Of a DNA stretch of 64,000 nucleotides, positions 21,111 to 30,071 are shown one piece after another (position 1 is the stretch's first letter; each line of letters begins with the position of its first letter). Under the pieces are notes generated by a model that saw only the letters and a program-made list of their open reading frames with translations, made no database searches and was not told the origin of the DNA. This stretch comes from Cupriavidus pampae (GTDB lineage Bacteria > Pseudomonadota > Gammaproteobacteria > Burkholderiales > Burkholderiaceae). The stretch lies in assembly GCF_914271485.1 (NCBI RefSeq), contig NZ_CAJZAG010000001.1, positions 868,001 to 932,000 of the forward strand, written 5' to 3'. A program made the translations under genes and the position numbers.

Positions 21111-22549
21111 AGTTCGTCATGTTCGGGGGCCTCGGCCGGCTCGGCGGGCTCGTCCGGGCTCGGCGGGAGTGTAGCTTCGACCCACTCCCGGTGGGGCGCC
21201 GCCTGCAGATTTGGCAGTGTCGACGGATCGTCCCTGGTCATGGCAATCAGATAGGCAGCGTTCATGAGGCGCGCGTAGTTGGCAAAGCGGCTCAGCGCAT
21301 AAGGGACCGCGCCGAGCACGGCATCTTCGGCGTACGGCGTCAGGATGGTCGTGGCAGGCACCGCCACGGCGTGAATACGCGCCAGATTGCGGCCGAATGC
21401 GCCGAGGCTGCCATGCAGGACCGCAACCACACGGTTGCGATGCCGAATGACCAGCAGCACCGTAGACCAGTAAGCAGGAACCTGCGCGGCGGCGATGGCG
21501 CTCTCGACGGCGTTCAGGCCGGCGCTCGCGAGGCGTTGTTCCGCTGCGGTACCCGGCGCGCGGCTGCGGTACTGCTCACGCCAGCCGAGCAGGATATGCG
21601 CGATGCGCTGGCGTGCCTGATCGCTAACGACGGTGGCCCCGGACTCAACAAGCTCCGCGGTCAGCGGATTCGCCTGATCCAGCGTCCAGCGTCCGGTGCC
21701 CCCGCGCCTGAGCAGGGGCGTATTGAACTCGGTCCATGGACGATTTCCCAGTTGCCATCCATAGATCCCGAACCACGACATACCTGGCAAATGCGTCCGC
21801 ACATCGGGTGGGTGGTCCGGGCGGATGACGGCGGGCACAGTCGCTGCCGGGTCGTGCGGGATGGCACGGGCGGACGCGGCTTCGAGGTCCAGCCAACCGA
21901 TGCGATCGAGCCCGGGTAGCGGTGCGTGCGGATTCTGTGGCCAGACCCTCGGGCTGATACCGGATAGATTGTCGGGGCGTGTGTTGCGTGTGACCGCCTC
22001 GATAAATGCGCGCGCCACGTACGGGTCCGCGCGTGGCATGCCGAGGTCGTGGTGGCGCTGCGCCTGCGTGTAGACAAAATCGAAATGCATGAGGTCCCAG
22101 CGCTGGCTTGGTGAAACCGAGGCGATCAGGCGGCGGAACAGCGAAACCGCCAGCGCGATGTGCACCGTACAACTGGCCAGCCCGACAGATAGATCGCGGC
22201 GTTTGCGCGACTGGGCCGCGCCGCTTCGGGTTGGGGTATCCGCCGTGACACTGGGGCTCTCGTTGCCGCTGACCCGCCCTCCGGGGGCGGGTGGGCATTC
22301 CTCCCATGCGGACGCGCACGGAACGTCAAACATATGCAGCGCGGCGGGCGCGATGCGTGGCGAGCAGTATTGGCGCGGCACTGGTATGGGCTTGGGCTGC
22401 GGCGCGGCCGGTTGGGCGACACCATCATCGATATCAGTGCCGGTGCTGGGCGCCATGGTAACGAGCATGGCGGCGGCGACCATGACGCACAGCGCGCGGC
22501 TGGCCGGACGTGGTTGACACGGTGAGCGAACAAGCGAGCGATGGCGCAT
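21107..22549 (-). CDS. Secreted protein related to the C-terminal half of the crystallin/GNAT-like family (paralog D)
   Basis: 480 residues from the ATG at 22549 (MRHRSLVRSPCQ), with a long basic n-region and a hydrophobic stretch (ALCVMVAAAMLVTM) typical of a signal peptide. A Pro-rich segment follows, then a helical part (ALAVSLFRRLIASVSPSQRWDL) that runs parallel to ITIVTMYQTLFNDLWRLDAF of the gene at 7296, and a final region (LLVIRHRNRVVAVLHGSLGAF ... GAVPYALSRFANYARLM) parallel to its GNAT-like part. The EPSA..Q.AGF motif of the relatives is degenerate here. No crystallin module. The relationship is weak by eye; function unknown. Confidence 0.7.
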   Translation of the reverse strand: MRHRSLVRSPCQPRPASRALCVMVAAAMLVTMAPSTGTDIDDGVAQPAAPQPKPIPVPRQYCSPRIAPAALHMFDVPCASAWEECPPAPGGRVSGNESPSVTADTPTRSGAAQSRKRRDLSVGLASCTVHIALAVSLFRRLIASVSPSQRWDLMHFDFVYTQAQRHHDLGMPRADPYVARAFIEAVTRNTRPDNLSGISPRVWPQNPHAPLPGLDRIGWLDLEAASARAIPHDPAATVPAVIRPDHPPDVRTHLPGMSWFGIYGWQLGNRPWTEFNTPLLRRGGTGRWTLDQANPLTAELVESGATVVSDQARQRIAHILLGWREQYRSRAPGTAAEQRLASAGLNAVESAIAAAQVPAYWSTVLLVIRHRNRVVAVLHGSLGAFGRNLARIHAVAVPATTILTPYAEDAVLGAVPYALSRFANYARLMNAAYLIAMTRDDPSTLPNLQAAPHREWVEATLPPSPDEPAEPAEAPEHDEL

Positions 22550-22639
22550 AGGTCGATGACAGAGCGGAAACCGTTGCACCGTAGGTCGCGACCGGGTGCC
22601 TCCGCCATCGAGCTTCTCCTAAAAGCTATCCCGCTTTGC

Positions 22640-23077
22640 TCAGACCGGGGTCTTGCGGAACGAGATGGCAAACCGGTTCCACGCGTTGATGGTGACCACC
22701 AGCAACGTCAGATCGACGATCTCGGCCTCGGTGAAGTGGGGGTGCACGGCCTCCCATACGGCATCGGGTACATGGTCTTGCGAGACCAGCGTCACGGCCT
22801 CGGTCCAGGCAAGCGCCGCGCGTTCGCGTTCCGAGAAGAACGGCGTTTCGTGCCAGACCGACAACGTGGCCAGGCGGCGATCGTCCTCGCCGGCCTTACG
22901 TGCATCGCGGGTATGGAGGTCGATGCAGTACGCGCAGCCGTTGATCTGCGAGGCGCGCAGGCGCACCAGTTCCACCAGCGACGGTTCCAGCTCGCTGTTG
23001 CCGATGCGGTCTTCCAGACCCATCATCGCCTTGATCGCGGCGGGGCTGGCTTTATAGAAATCGAGACGTGGTGCCAT
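22640..23077 (-). CDS. AhpD-like / carboxymuconolactone decarboxylase family protein (second copy)
   Basis: 145 residues; CXXC in NGCAYCIDLHT (Cys48, Cys51). The surrounding LVRLRASQINGCAYCIDLHT is nearly the same as in the gene at 20676, with further matches in FFSERERAALAWTEAVTLV and EIVDLTLLVVTINAWNRF. A clear AGGAG precedes the ATG at 23077. Likely a peroxidase-type antioxidant protein in the cytoplasm. It is upstream of, and in line with, the secreted protein at 21107-22549, with a 90-base gap. Confidence 0.9.
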   Translation of the reverse strand: MAPRLDFYKASPAAIKAMMGLEDRIGNSELEPSLVELVRLRASQINGCAYCIDLHTRDARKAGEDDRRLATLSVWHETPFFSERERAALAWTEAVTLVSQDHVPDAVWEAVHPHFTEAEIVDLTLLVVTINAWNRFAISFRKTPV

Positions 23078-23198
23078 GGCTTGCTCCTGATGTTTTGCAT
23101 TGAGATTGCGTTGACAGGAACAAGATTAGGAGCGGCAGTGGCTTTTCGAAATGACCGCTTTTGCGTATTTTCAGGTGGCCACTGCCTCCGCGTGCGAT

Positions 23199-24473
23199 TT
23201 ACGGAAACTCGCGCTCCGGAATGCTCACGTTGCGCGCCTTGCCCTCCACGCTATAGAGCGAGAGGATGTTCTTGGCGAAACTGGTGCCGGTGGCCTCCTG
23301 GATTTCCTTGAGCTCGAAGCGCTCCGAACGGAAGATCTCGCCGGTGTCGAGGCTTCGGTAACGCACGTCATAACTGCCCGGCGCGATGTTCTCCATCGTG
23401 AACGAGGTGCCGCTGCGGACGTAGCTCGTACGGACCGGCAGTGGACGCGTGCTGTCGGTCGACACGAGCTTGAGGAAGACGTCGAACTTGCTGCGCGTAT
23501 TGTCGATCGTCACCATCGACAGGCCATCGGTGTTGAGCACCGGGTAGCCCGGCACATAGCCCGAGCGTTCGGGCCATGGCTCGCCCTTGGGCGTCAGCGC
23601 GGGCCGCAGGTAACGCGTTTCTTCGCGCGTGGAAATGATGCTGGCGGCGATGGCCGTGGGCGAGGGTGCCGTGGCGGCCGGGGCTGCAGCAGGGGTGCTC
23701 GGTGTGTCCGTGGCCGCATTGGCGGTGGGCGTGTCGAGGCTGGCGCCCGGCACCCAGTCGCTCAGCAGCACGACGATCGCCGTCGCGGCCAGCGCATAGA
23801 CCAGCATCGACCACGAGCGGCCCGATAGCCGCGCGGGCTGGAAGCCGTCTTCGCGCATCGTCCGCCCGCCTGCCTGCGGTCCACGGCGCTGGTCGCTCTC
23901 TTTGCTATCCCGCTCGGCGCGTTGACGCTCGCGCTGGTCCTGCTCGGCGCGCTCGGCCCGGCGCCGACGCGCGTCCGCCTCGCGTTTGGCCTCCTGCTCG
24001 CGGCTTTCCTGCTCCCTTTGCCGCTCGCGCGCGCGCGCCTGCTCCCGTGCCTGTGCCTGTTCGCGCTCCTTGCGGGCTTTGTCCGCTTTCTCGGCTTCGG
24101 CCTTGCGCGCGCGCTCCTGCCGGGCGGTCTGGGGCTGGGCCTCGGCTTGTGGTCGCGCGCGTGCCGCGCCCGCGGTGGGGCGTGGCGGCACACCGGCGCC
24201 GGGGCGCGGCGCGGTGGCGGCAGCCGGCCGGCGTCCGCGCTGACTGGCTTCGAGCCTTTCCTGCACCACGATCCAGCGGTCATGCTCGTCGCGCCTGACC
24301 GGGTCGCTCAACACCTCGTAGGCGGCATTGATCAACCGCATGATGCGGTTGGATTCCTCGCCGTCCGCATGACGGTCCGGATGGTATTTCTGGCTCAGCG
24401 ACTTGTACGCGGCGCGAATGACCTCGAACGGGGCGTCACGGGAAACCTTCAGGTTGTCGTAATGGGTGTGCAT
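23199..24473 (-). CDS. Membrane-anchored J-domain protein
   Basis: 424 residues from the ATG at 24473 (MHTHYDNLKVSRDAP). An N-terminal J-domain with the HPD motif at 31-33 (KYHPDRH) would stimulate a DnaK-type ATPase in the cytoplasm. Then comes an Ala/Pro/Arg-rich stretch and about 75 residues of Arg/Glu/Ala/Gln repeats likely to be a coiled coil, a single membrane helix near 220-240 (SMLVYALAATAIVVLLS), an Ala/Thr/Pro-rich linker, and a beta-rich domain of about 140 residues (GYPVLNTDGLSMVTIDN, FTMENIAPGSYDVRYRSLDTG) predicted to be periplasmic. No DnaJ zinc finger or substrate domain, so not a canonical DnaJ. The longer frame upstream to 24641 lacks conserved features. Confidence 0.85.
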   Translation of the reverse strand: MHTHYDNLKVSRDAPFEVIRAAYKSLSQKYHPDRHADGEESNRIMRLINAAYEVLSDPVRRDEHDRWIVVQERLEASQRGRRPAAATAPRPGAGVPPRPTAGAARARPQAEAQPQTARQERARKAEAEKADKARKEREQAQAREQARARERQREQESREQEAKREADARRRRAERAEQDQRERQRAERDSKESDQRRGPQAGGRTMREDGFQPARLSGRSWSMLVYALAATAIVVLLSDWVPGASLDTPTANAATDTPSTPAAAPAATAPSPTAIAASIISTREETRYLRPALTPKGEPWPERSGYVPGYPVLNTDGLSMVTIDNTRSKFDVFLKLVSTDSTRPLPVRTSYVRSGTSFTMENIAPGSYDVRYRSLDTGEIFRSERFELKEIQEATGTSFAKNILSLYSVEGKARNVSIPEREFP

Positions 24474-24634
24474 CAACAGAGGGCAGCAAGACCGGGATTG
24501 GCCCGCACGTATTAACGGCAGGCCCGCCGAATTTTCAAGGCCCCAACTGTACTCCGCTCCGCTTTTGGGCAATGCGGCCCGATGCACGGCGGCAGGTATG
24601 GCGTGTGCGCTGGCGCTCGTTGCGGCGCCCGTGG

Positions 24635-24672
24635 CCCTCATCCCCGCCCCCTTCCCGAAGGGTGAGGGGGGA
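24635..24672. repeat. GC-rich hairpin repeat (short copy)
   Basis: CCCTTC-CC-GAAGGG flanked by CCCTCATCCCCG and GTGAGGGG, a shorter relative of the repeat family. It lies between the minus-strand MocR gene and the J-domain gene and may act as a terminator for the MocR gene. Confidence 0.6.
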
Positions 24673-24678
24673 TCCCCA

Positions 24679-26127
24679 TCAGCTTGGGCGGCGCTCCAGT
24701 GCGGCTTTCAGGCGGTCGAGGCCAGCGCGGAGGCGGTCCGTGCCGATGCCGCCGTAGCCGAGCAGCAGGCCCGGACGTGGGCGTCCGGCCACGTACATGC
24801 CCGCGATGCCGTACACGCCGACGCGCGCCGCGGCCGCGCGCTCGACGAGCATGGCTTCGACGCCCGAACCGGTCATGGCGTCGGCGCGGATCTCGGCGAC
24901 CAGGTGAATGCCGGCCGAGGAGGGCAGAGGCCTCAGCCACGGCGAGAGGTCGTGCTGGAGCGCGTGCAGCAGCAGCGCGCGGCGCAGCGCGTACTCCTTG
25001 TGCATGCGCCGCAGGTGCTTGGCGAAGTAGCCATCGAGCATGAACTTGGCCAGCGCGGTCTGCGTCATCGTGCAACTGTGCCAGTCGCCGATCTGCTTGG
25101 CCTTGCGCATGGCCACGCCCAGCGGCGCGGGCGGAATCACGTAACCGACGCGCAGTTCCGGAAAGATGGTTTTGGAGAACGTACCGACGTAGGCCACTAC
25201 CCCCGCCTTGTCGAGGCTCTTGAGCGATTCGACGGGGCGGCCCTCGAAGCGATACTCGCCGTCGTAGTCGTCCTCGACGATCAGCGCGCCATGCTGCTGG
25301 GCCCATGCCAGCAACGCCAGCCGGCGCTCCAGGCTCATCGGCATGCCGAGCGGAAACTGGTGCGACGGCGTGACATAGACGATGCGCGCTTCCGGCGGCA
25401 GGCGATCGACGATGATGCCTTCGTCATCCACCGGCACCGGCACCACATTGGCACCGGCGGCCAGCAGGCTGGTGCGGGCCGGTGGATAGCCGGGGTCTTC
25501 CACCGCGACCACGTCGCCCGGTCGCAGCGCTACACGTGCGAGCAGATCGATCGCCTGCTGCGCGCCCTGGGTCATGATCACGTCCTGCCAGTTGCTGACC
25601 ACCGCGCGGCTGAAGGCGAGATAGCGTGACACCGCCAGCCGCAATTCCTGCTCGCCAGCCGGGTCGCGATAGCCGCCCGGCGCGCGCGCGAGCACGCGCA
25701 ATGCGTGACTCACGCAGCGGCGCCACTGATCGAACGGAAACAATGCCTTGTCGGTGACACCGCCAATAAAGTCGAACTCGGGTGGGCGTTCGCGGGACGT
25801 CATCGGTAACACGTCGGGGAGCGACTCCCATAGCGCTACCGAGGGATGCAGCATGGCCGTGCGCGGCGGCCGCGGCGCGAGCCGCGTCATCTCGTCGGCG
25901 ACGAACGTGCCGTCGCCTGTGCGAGACCGCAGATAGCCCTCGGCGATCAATCGCTCGAAAACATCGAGCGTGGTCTTGCGCGACACGCCGAGCTGCGTCG
26001 CGAGCTCGCGCGTGGAGGGCAGCCGTTCGCCCGGCGCCAGGCGGCCGTCGATGACGCCCGCGCGCAGCTGCCGGTAGATCTGACCCGCCAGACCCTGGCG
26101 GCCGTGAATCGTCAAGTGCACGTTCAT
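24679..26127 (-). CDS. MocR/PdxR-type GntR-family regulator with aminotransferase domain
   Basis: 482 residues: an N-terminal GntR winged helix (QIYRQLRAGVIDGRLAPGERLPSTRELATQLGVSRKT) and a fold-type I aminotransferase domain that binds PLP, with QDVIMTQGAQQAIDLLAR, EDPGYPPAR, EDDYDGEYRFEG and the PLP Lys in GTFSKTIFPELRVGYV. Such proteins sense PLP or an amino compound and usually regulate a neighbouring gene. The divergent neighbour is the oxidase cluster across a 366-base gap; no pdx or amino-acid gene is adjacent, so the target is not evident. Confidence 0.93.
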   Translation of the reverse strand: MNVHLTIHGRQGLAGQIYRQLRAGVIDGRLAPGERLPSTRELATQLGVSRKTTLDVFERLIAEGYLRSRTGDGTFVADEMTRLAPRPPRTAMLHPSVALWESLPDVLPMTSRERPPEFDFIGGVTDKALFPFDQWRRCVSHALRVLARAPGGYRDPAGEQELRLAVSRYLAFSRAVVSNWQDVIMTQGAQQAIDLLARVALRPGDVVAVEDPGYPPARTSLLAAGANVVPVPVDDEGIIVDRLPPEARIVYVTPSHQFPLGMPMSLERRLALLAWAQQHGALIVEDDYDGEYRFEGRPVESLKSLDKAGVVAYVGTFSKTIFPELRVGYVIPPAPLGVAMRKAKQIGDWHSCTMTQTALAKFMLDGYFAKHLRRMHKEYALRRALLLHALQHDLSPWLRPLPSSAGIHLVAEIRADAMTGSGVEAMLVERAAAARVGVYGIAGMYVAGRPRPGLLLGYGGIGTDRLRAGLDRLKAALERRPS

Positions 26128-26493
26128 TGTTGTCCGGTTTTAGTGCGCAGTGGCTACGTCGTGCATCAATTCGCTGGTTGATTTTAGGTACCGCCGGCTT
26201 ACGCCGCCAAGCGCAATCCGCGCGAATTCGGCGTGAATTCGGCTGACTGCACGGCGATTCTATAAAAGATGTATAACTAATGCAACTTAACGAATAAGCG
26301 CCGCATGCTAGGCCGCGAAAGCGTACGGGACGTTGACGCGGTGCGTCAAACAGGTGTTTGGGTGGTCACCCCAAAAACAAATAAAGTGGCTATGTGTAGT
26401 TGTCCAGTCACTGCCGTAAATTTCGAAGTGTCGGGCGTGACGCCCGGCGGGGAAGCGTCCGTCCCCACGCGCCTGCCCATTCTTGCCACTGCC
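26128..26493. promoter_or_regulatory. Intergenic region between the MocR regulator and the oxidase operon
   Basis: 366 bases with no convincing gene. An AT-richer stretch lies at about 26255-26300. TTGACGC-GGT-GCGTCAA (26333-26349) is a perfect inverted repeat whose ends, TTGA..TCAA, recall the FNR/ANR half-sites but with the wrong spacing. TTTGGGTG-GT-CACCCCAAA (26357-26375) is a second, nearly perfect one. Both are candidate regulator sites for the oxidase genes. The frame of the oxidase subunit I stays open to 26305, but those codons do not resemble the family. Confidence 0.6.
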
Positions 26494-28095
26494 ATGAATA
26501 CCATCGCCATCCTGCTTTCGGCCTTCCTGCTGTCGGTGTTCGCACTGCTGGCATTTATCTGGGCCATGCAACGCGGCCTGTTCGATACCTCGCCTGATGC
26601 TGCGCGCGTGATCTTCGCCGAAGGCGAGACCGGTCACCCCGAGGACCCCTCGGCGCCAAACGGCGGCCACGGCATCGTCGATTCGTCGCGCGATCTCGCC
26701 GACCGCTCGTCCGCGCAGGTCGTATTCCTGTTCCTGTGCTGTGCGATGGTCTGGCTGGTCGTCGCCTCCACAGCCGGGCTAACGGCCTCGATCAAGCTGC
26801 ACGAGCCGGACCTGTTCGCCTCGGTGCCATGGCTGTCGTTTGGCCGCATCCGTACCATCCACCTCAACGCCGTGGCCTACGGCTGGGCGCCAATGGCGGG
26901 CCTCGGCATCGCGCTGTTCCTGCTGCCGCGTCTGCTCAAGACGCCGCTGGTGGGCGGGCGCTGGGCCGTGCTTGGTGCGGCGATCTGGAATGCCGCGCTG
27001 ATCGCCGGCATCGGCAGCATCGGCGCCGGTATCTCGGATGGGCTCGAATGGCTCGAGATTCCCTGGCAGGTCGATATCCTGTTTGTCGCGGGCGGCGCGC
27101 TGGTCGGCATTCCGCTCGTGCTCACGCTGGTCAACCGCACGGTGAGCCATCTGTATGTGTCGGTCTGGTACATGGGCTGCGCGCTGTTCTGGTTTCCGGT
27201 GCTGTTCCTCGTGGCCAATTTCCCGGGGCTGCATTTCGGCGTGGAGCAGGCCACCATGAACTGGTGGTTTGGCCATAACGTGCTGGGCCTGTTCTACACA
27301 CCGCTGGCGCTGGCCTCGATCTACTATTGCCTGCCCAAGATCATCGGTCAGCCGATCAAGTCGTACGGTATGTCGCTGCTGGGTTTCTGGGCGCTGGCGT
27401 TCTTCTACGGGCAGGTCGGTGGCCACCATCTGGTGGGCGGTCCGGTGCCCGGGTGGCTGGTTACGCTGTCGATCGTGCAGAGCATGATGATGCTGATTCC
27501 GGTCATCGCGTTCTCGATCAATATCCACCAGACGCTGCGCGGCAACTTCCGGATGCTGATCGAATCGCCGACGCTGCGCTTCGTGACGTTCGGCAGCATG
27601 ATGTACACGCTGAGTTCCGCGCAGGGTTCGTTCGAGGCGCTGCGCGCGGTCAACCGCGTCGCGCACTTCACGCACTACACCGTCGCGCATGCGCATCTGG
27701 GCCTCTATGCGTTTGTGAGCTTTGCGTTCTTCGGGGCGATCTACTTCATCCTGCCGCGCGTGATCGGCCGCGAGTGGCCGTACCGCTGGATGATCTACTT
27801 CCACTTCTGGCTCGCCGCGGGTGGCATCGGCGTGTACTTCGTCGGTCTGTCGATCGGTGGCTGGTACCAGGGGCTGGCCATGCTCGACGCGTCGCGGCCG
27901 TTCATGGATTCGGTGACGCTGACCATTCCGTACCTCAAGGCCCGCTCGGTCGGTGGCGCCATGATGCTGGTCAGCCATCTGTTCTTCGCCGCCAATTTCA
28001 TCAGCGCGATTTTCGGGCTTGGCCCCAATCGCAACCGTCCGGCCCTGTTCCATCAGGGTCGTAATCAGGGCGGCAACCCCGCGCAGGGAGTCTGA
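26494..28095 (+). CDS. ccoN: cbb3-type cytochrome oxidase subunit I with a CcoS-like N-terminus (CcoS-CcoN fusion)
   Basis: Catalytic subunit of a cbb3-like heme-copper oxidase in the inner membrane, 533 residues from the ATG at 26494. Residues 1-50 (hydrophobic helix, then FIWAMQRGLFDTSPDAARVIFAEGE) resemble CcoS, normally a separate assembly protein; the CcoN part begins near 75. Heme ligands are His123 (IHLNAV) and His399/His401 (HYTVAHAHLG). CuB ligands are His261 (WWFGHN), His311 and His312 (GGHH). Tyr305 sits 44 residues after His261, as in the His-Tyr cross-link of known CcoN, so this is an oxidase and not a NO reductase. First gene of the cluster. Confidence 0.9.
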   Translation: MNTIAILLSAFLLSVFALLAFIWAMQRGLFDTSPDAARVIFAEGETGHPEDPSAPNGGHGIVDSSRDLADRSSAQVVFLFLCCAMVWLVVASTAGLTASIKLHEPDLFASVPWLSFGRIRTIHLNAVAYGWAPMAGLGIALFLLPRLLKTPLVGGRWAVLGAAIWNAALIAGIGSIGAGISDGLEWLEIPWQVDILFVAGGALVGIPLVLTLVNRTVSHLYVSVWYMGCALFWFPVLFLVANFPGLHFGVEQATMNWWFGHNVLGLFYTPLALASIYYCLPKIIGQPIKSYGMSLLGFWALAFFYGQVGGHHLVGGPVPGWLVTLSIVQSMMMLIPVIAFSINIHQTLRGNFRMLIESPTLRFVTFGSMMYTLSSAQGSFEALRAVNRVAHFTHYTVAHAHLGLYAFVSFAFFGAIYFILPRVIGREWPYRWMIYFHFWLAAGGIGVYFVGLSIGGWYQGLAMLDASRPFMDSVTLTIPYLKARSVGGAMMLVSHLFFAANFISAIFGLGPNRNRPALFHQGRNQGGNPAQGV

Positions 28096-28098
28096 ACC

Positions 28099-28701
28099 GT
28101 GAATAATGAAAGTGCCCTGCTGGCAGGGGGCATGACCATGCTGGCGCTGGCCACGAGCGCGCTGGTCGTGATTCCGTATCTGCAGCTCAAGGACATCAAG
28201 CCGACGGAAGGCGTCAAGCCGTACACGGCCGCGCAACTGCGTGGGCGTGAGGTGTATATCGCCAACGGTTGCATCTATTGCCATTCGCAGCAGCCGCGCG
28301 ACAGCAGCTTTGCGCCGGATGCCAAGCGTGGCTGGGGGCGGGCTTCCGTGGCTGGTGATTACTACTACGATCACCCGCATTTGCTCGGCACCATGCGCAC
28401 CGGGCCGGATCTGATGAACATCGGCGTGCGGCAACCGAGTGCGGACTGGCACCTCGGCCACCTGTATCAGCCGCGTGCCTACGTGAGCGGCAGCATCATG
28501 CCGAGCTATCCGTTCATGTTCGACGTGAAGGACGCGGCCGAGCCCGGCGACAAGCCGCTGACGTTGCCGCCGGGGTACGCGCCGCCGGGCAAGGTGGTGG
28601 TGCCCACCGCGGCCGCGCTGGACCTCGTGGCCTATCTGCAGTCGCTGAACCGGACCGGCGCGGTGTTGCCGGCGCCGGACGGCGGCGCGCCCGCTAAATA
28701 G
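28099..28701 (+). CDS. ccoO: cbb3-type cytochrome oxidase monoheme subunit CcoO-like
   Basis: Membrane-anchored cytochrome c subunit that passes electrons to CcoN. 200 residues with GTG start three bases after the CcoN stop; N-terminal helix about 8-27; heme c motif CIYCH (Cys58, Cys61, His62); the CcoO signature KRGWGRASVAGDYYYDHP, LLGTMRTGPDLMNIG and the probable Met ligand in GSIMPSYPF. Confidence 0.93.
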   Translation: MNNESALLAGGMTMLALATSALVVIPYLQLKDIKPTEGVKPYTAAQLRGREVYIANGCIYCHSQQPRDSSFAPDAKRGWGRASVAGDYYYDHPHLLGTMRTGPDLMNIGVRQPSADWHLGHLYQPRAYVSGSIMPSYPFMFDVKDAAEPGDKPLTLPPGYAPPGKVVVPTAAALDLVAYLQSLNRTGAVLPAPDGGAPAK

Positions 28702-28709
28702 GAGCCGCC

Positions 28710-29336
28710 ATGCAGATGGATGATCGTTCAGAGCGCGCGTCGGAACAGCGGCAGGCCGAGGCCGCGCGGGCGCGGGAGAATGAGGACCCGCATGAGAATC
28801 GTGCGCCGATTCCGAAGGCGGTGCTCGGGCTGATTGTGGGCCTGATTGCGTTTGGCGCGATTTATATCGTGATGGCACCGATCAACGTGCCCTCGGGGCT
28901 CGGCGACGGGCGCACGATGGCGGATCTGGTCGGCAAGCCCAAGGCCGCGGGCGGCGCGGTGGATGGCGCGGCGGTGTTTCAGAGCCGTTGCGTGGCGTGT
29001 CATCAGGCCACGGGGCAGGGGCTGCCGGGCGTGTTTCCGCCATTGGCCGAGTCGGAGTGGGTCAATGGCAAGGACAGCAAGCTGGCGTCGATCGTACTGC
29101 GTGGGGTCAATGGCAAGCTGACGGTCAAGGGCACGGCCTACAACGGCGCGATGCCCGCGTTCGCGGATCAGCTCAGCGATGCGGAAGTGGCGGCTGTGTT
29201 GACCCATGTCCGCAGCCAGTGGGGCAATACCTCGCCACCGGTCACGGCCGAGACCGTGGCGGCGGCACGGGCCGACACCGCCAGCATGAAGGCGCCGTAC
29301 GACGGCGACGCGGCGCTCGGCAGCCCTGGTGGCTAG
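28710..29336 (+). CDS. Membrane-anchored monoheme cytochrome c
   Basis: 208 residues: charged cytoplasmic N-terminus rich in Arg/Glu, one membrane helix at about 36-56 (AVLGLIVGLIAFGAIYIVM), then a class I cytochrome c domain with CVACH (Cys94, Cys97, His98), FPPLAESEWV and the axial Met in GAMPAF. In the place of a CcoP it carries one heme where CcoP has two, and it is not similar to CcoP in length or N-terminus. It probably feeds electrons to the CcoNO core. Its last eight bases overlap the Sco gene. Confidence 0.9.
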   Translation: MQMDDRSERASEQRQAEAARARENEDPHENRAPIPKAVLGLIVGLIAFGAIYIVMAPINVPSGLGDGRTMADLVGKPKAAGGAVDGAAVFQSRCVACHQATGQGLPGVFPPLAESEWVNGKDSKLASIVLRGVNGKLTVKGTAYNGAMPAFADQLSDAEVAAVLTHVRSQWGNTSPPVTAETVAAARADTASMKAPYDGDAALGSPGG

Positions 29337-30006
29337 CGGCACGACCACGCTTTTTGGGTCCGGCCCACGCAAGCGCTGGCCGGTAGCAGTATTGATGGCC
29401 GCGCTGCTGGCCAGCGCGGCGGGACTCTACGCGCTGACGGACGGCCTGACCGCCTGGACGCTCGACCAGCGGCGCGAGAACCGGATCGCGGCGGGTGCTA
29501 TGTCGATGCCGGCGCTTGACGTGCGCGACCAGCAGGGGCGTGGCGCGCGCTGGTTCGGTGCGGATGCGCCCGCCAACCAGATCTACCTCGTCGACTTTAT
29601 TTACACGCGCTGCATGTCGGTGTGCCGCGCGCTCGGCGCCGAGTTCGCGCAATTGCAGGCGCGCATCGCGGCCGACGGCATGTCAGGCCGTATCGGCCTG
29701 CGTTCGCTGTCGTTCGATCCGCGCGATGAGGTGGCGGACCTTGCTGGCTACGGCCGCGAGCATCGCGCACGGTTGCCGGACTGGGCGGTGGCGGCCGCCG
29801 TCGATCCGGCGGCGCTGCAAGCGCTGCTGCGCAGCGCGGAAATCATCGCGATTCCTGATGGCTTCGGCGGCTTCGAGCACAACGGTGGCCTGCACGTGGT
29901 TGACGCCCACGGCCGCATCCTGCGTACGTTCACGCTCGAAGCGTACCAAGACGCCTACGCATTCGCGCGCGCGCAACTGGCGCCCGCGCCGGGCAGGGCG
30001 CCGTGA
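29329..30006 (+). CDS. SCO1/SenC family copper chaperone
   Basis: Thioredoxin-fold copper chaperone that loads Cu on cytochrome oxidase, anchored in the membrane by a helix at about 17-36. 225 residues; Cu-binding Cys95 and Cys99 in YTRCMSVCR and a His in the EHNGGLH segment (His184/His189). GTG start at 29329, overlapping the cytochrome gene by eight bases. Sco proteins are best known for the CuA site, which cbb3 enzymes lack; here it would serve CuB. Confidence 0.9.
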   Translation: MASGTTTLFGSGPRKRWPVAVLMAALLASAAGLYALTDGLTAWTLDQRRENRIAAGAMSMPALDVRDQQGRGARWFGADAPANQIYLVDFIYTRCMSVCRALGAEFAQLQARIAADGMSGRIGLRSLSFDPRDEVADLAGYGREHRARLPDWAVAAAVDPAALQALLRSAEIIAIPDGFGGFEHNGGLHVVDAHGRILRTFTLEAYQDAYAFARAQLAPAPGRAP

Positions 30007-30071
30007 TGCAAAGCGACCTGCCCTCCGCGAGTGAACCGTCCGCGGATCTGCCCCCGCCGCCGGGGACAGCT

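Noticed and set aside
26305-26493. Upstream start of the oxidase subunit I
   Set aside because: Residues before MNTIAILL do not resemble CcoS or CcoN and cover the inverted repeats of the promoter region.
26779-28878. Long minus-strand frame opposite the oxidase genes
   Set aside because: Antisense to CcoN and CcoO with Arg/His/Gln-rich low-complexity content and no motif.
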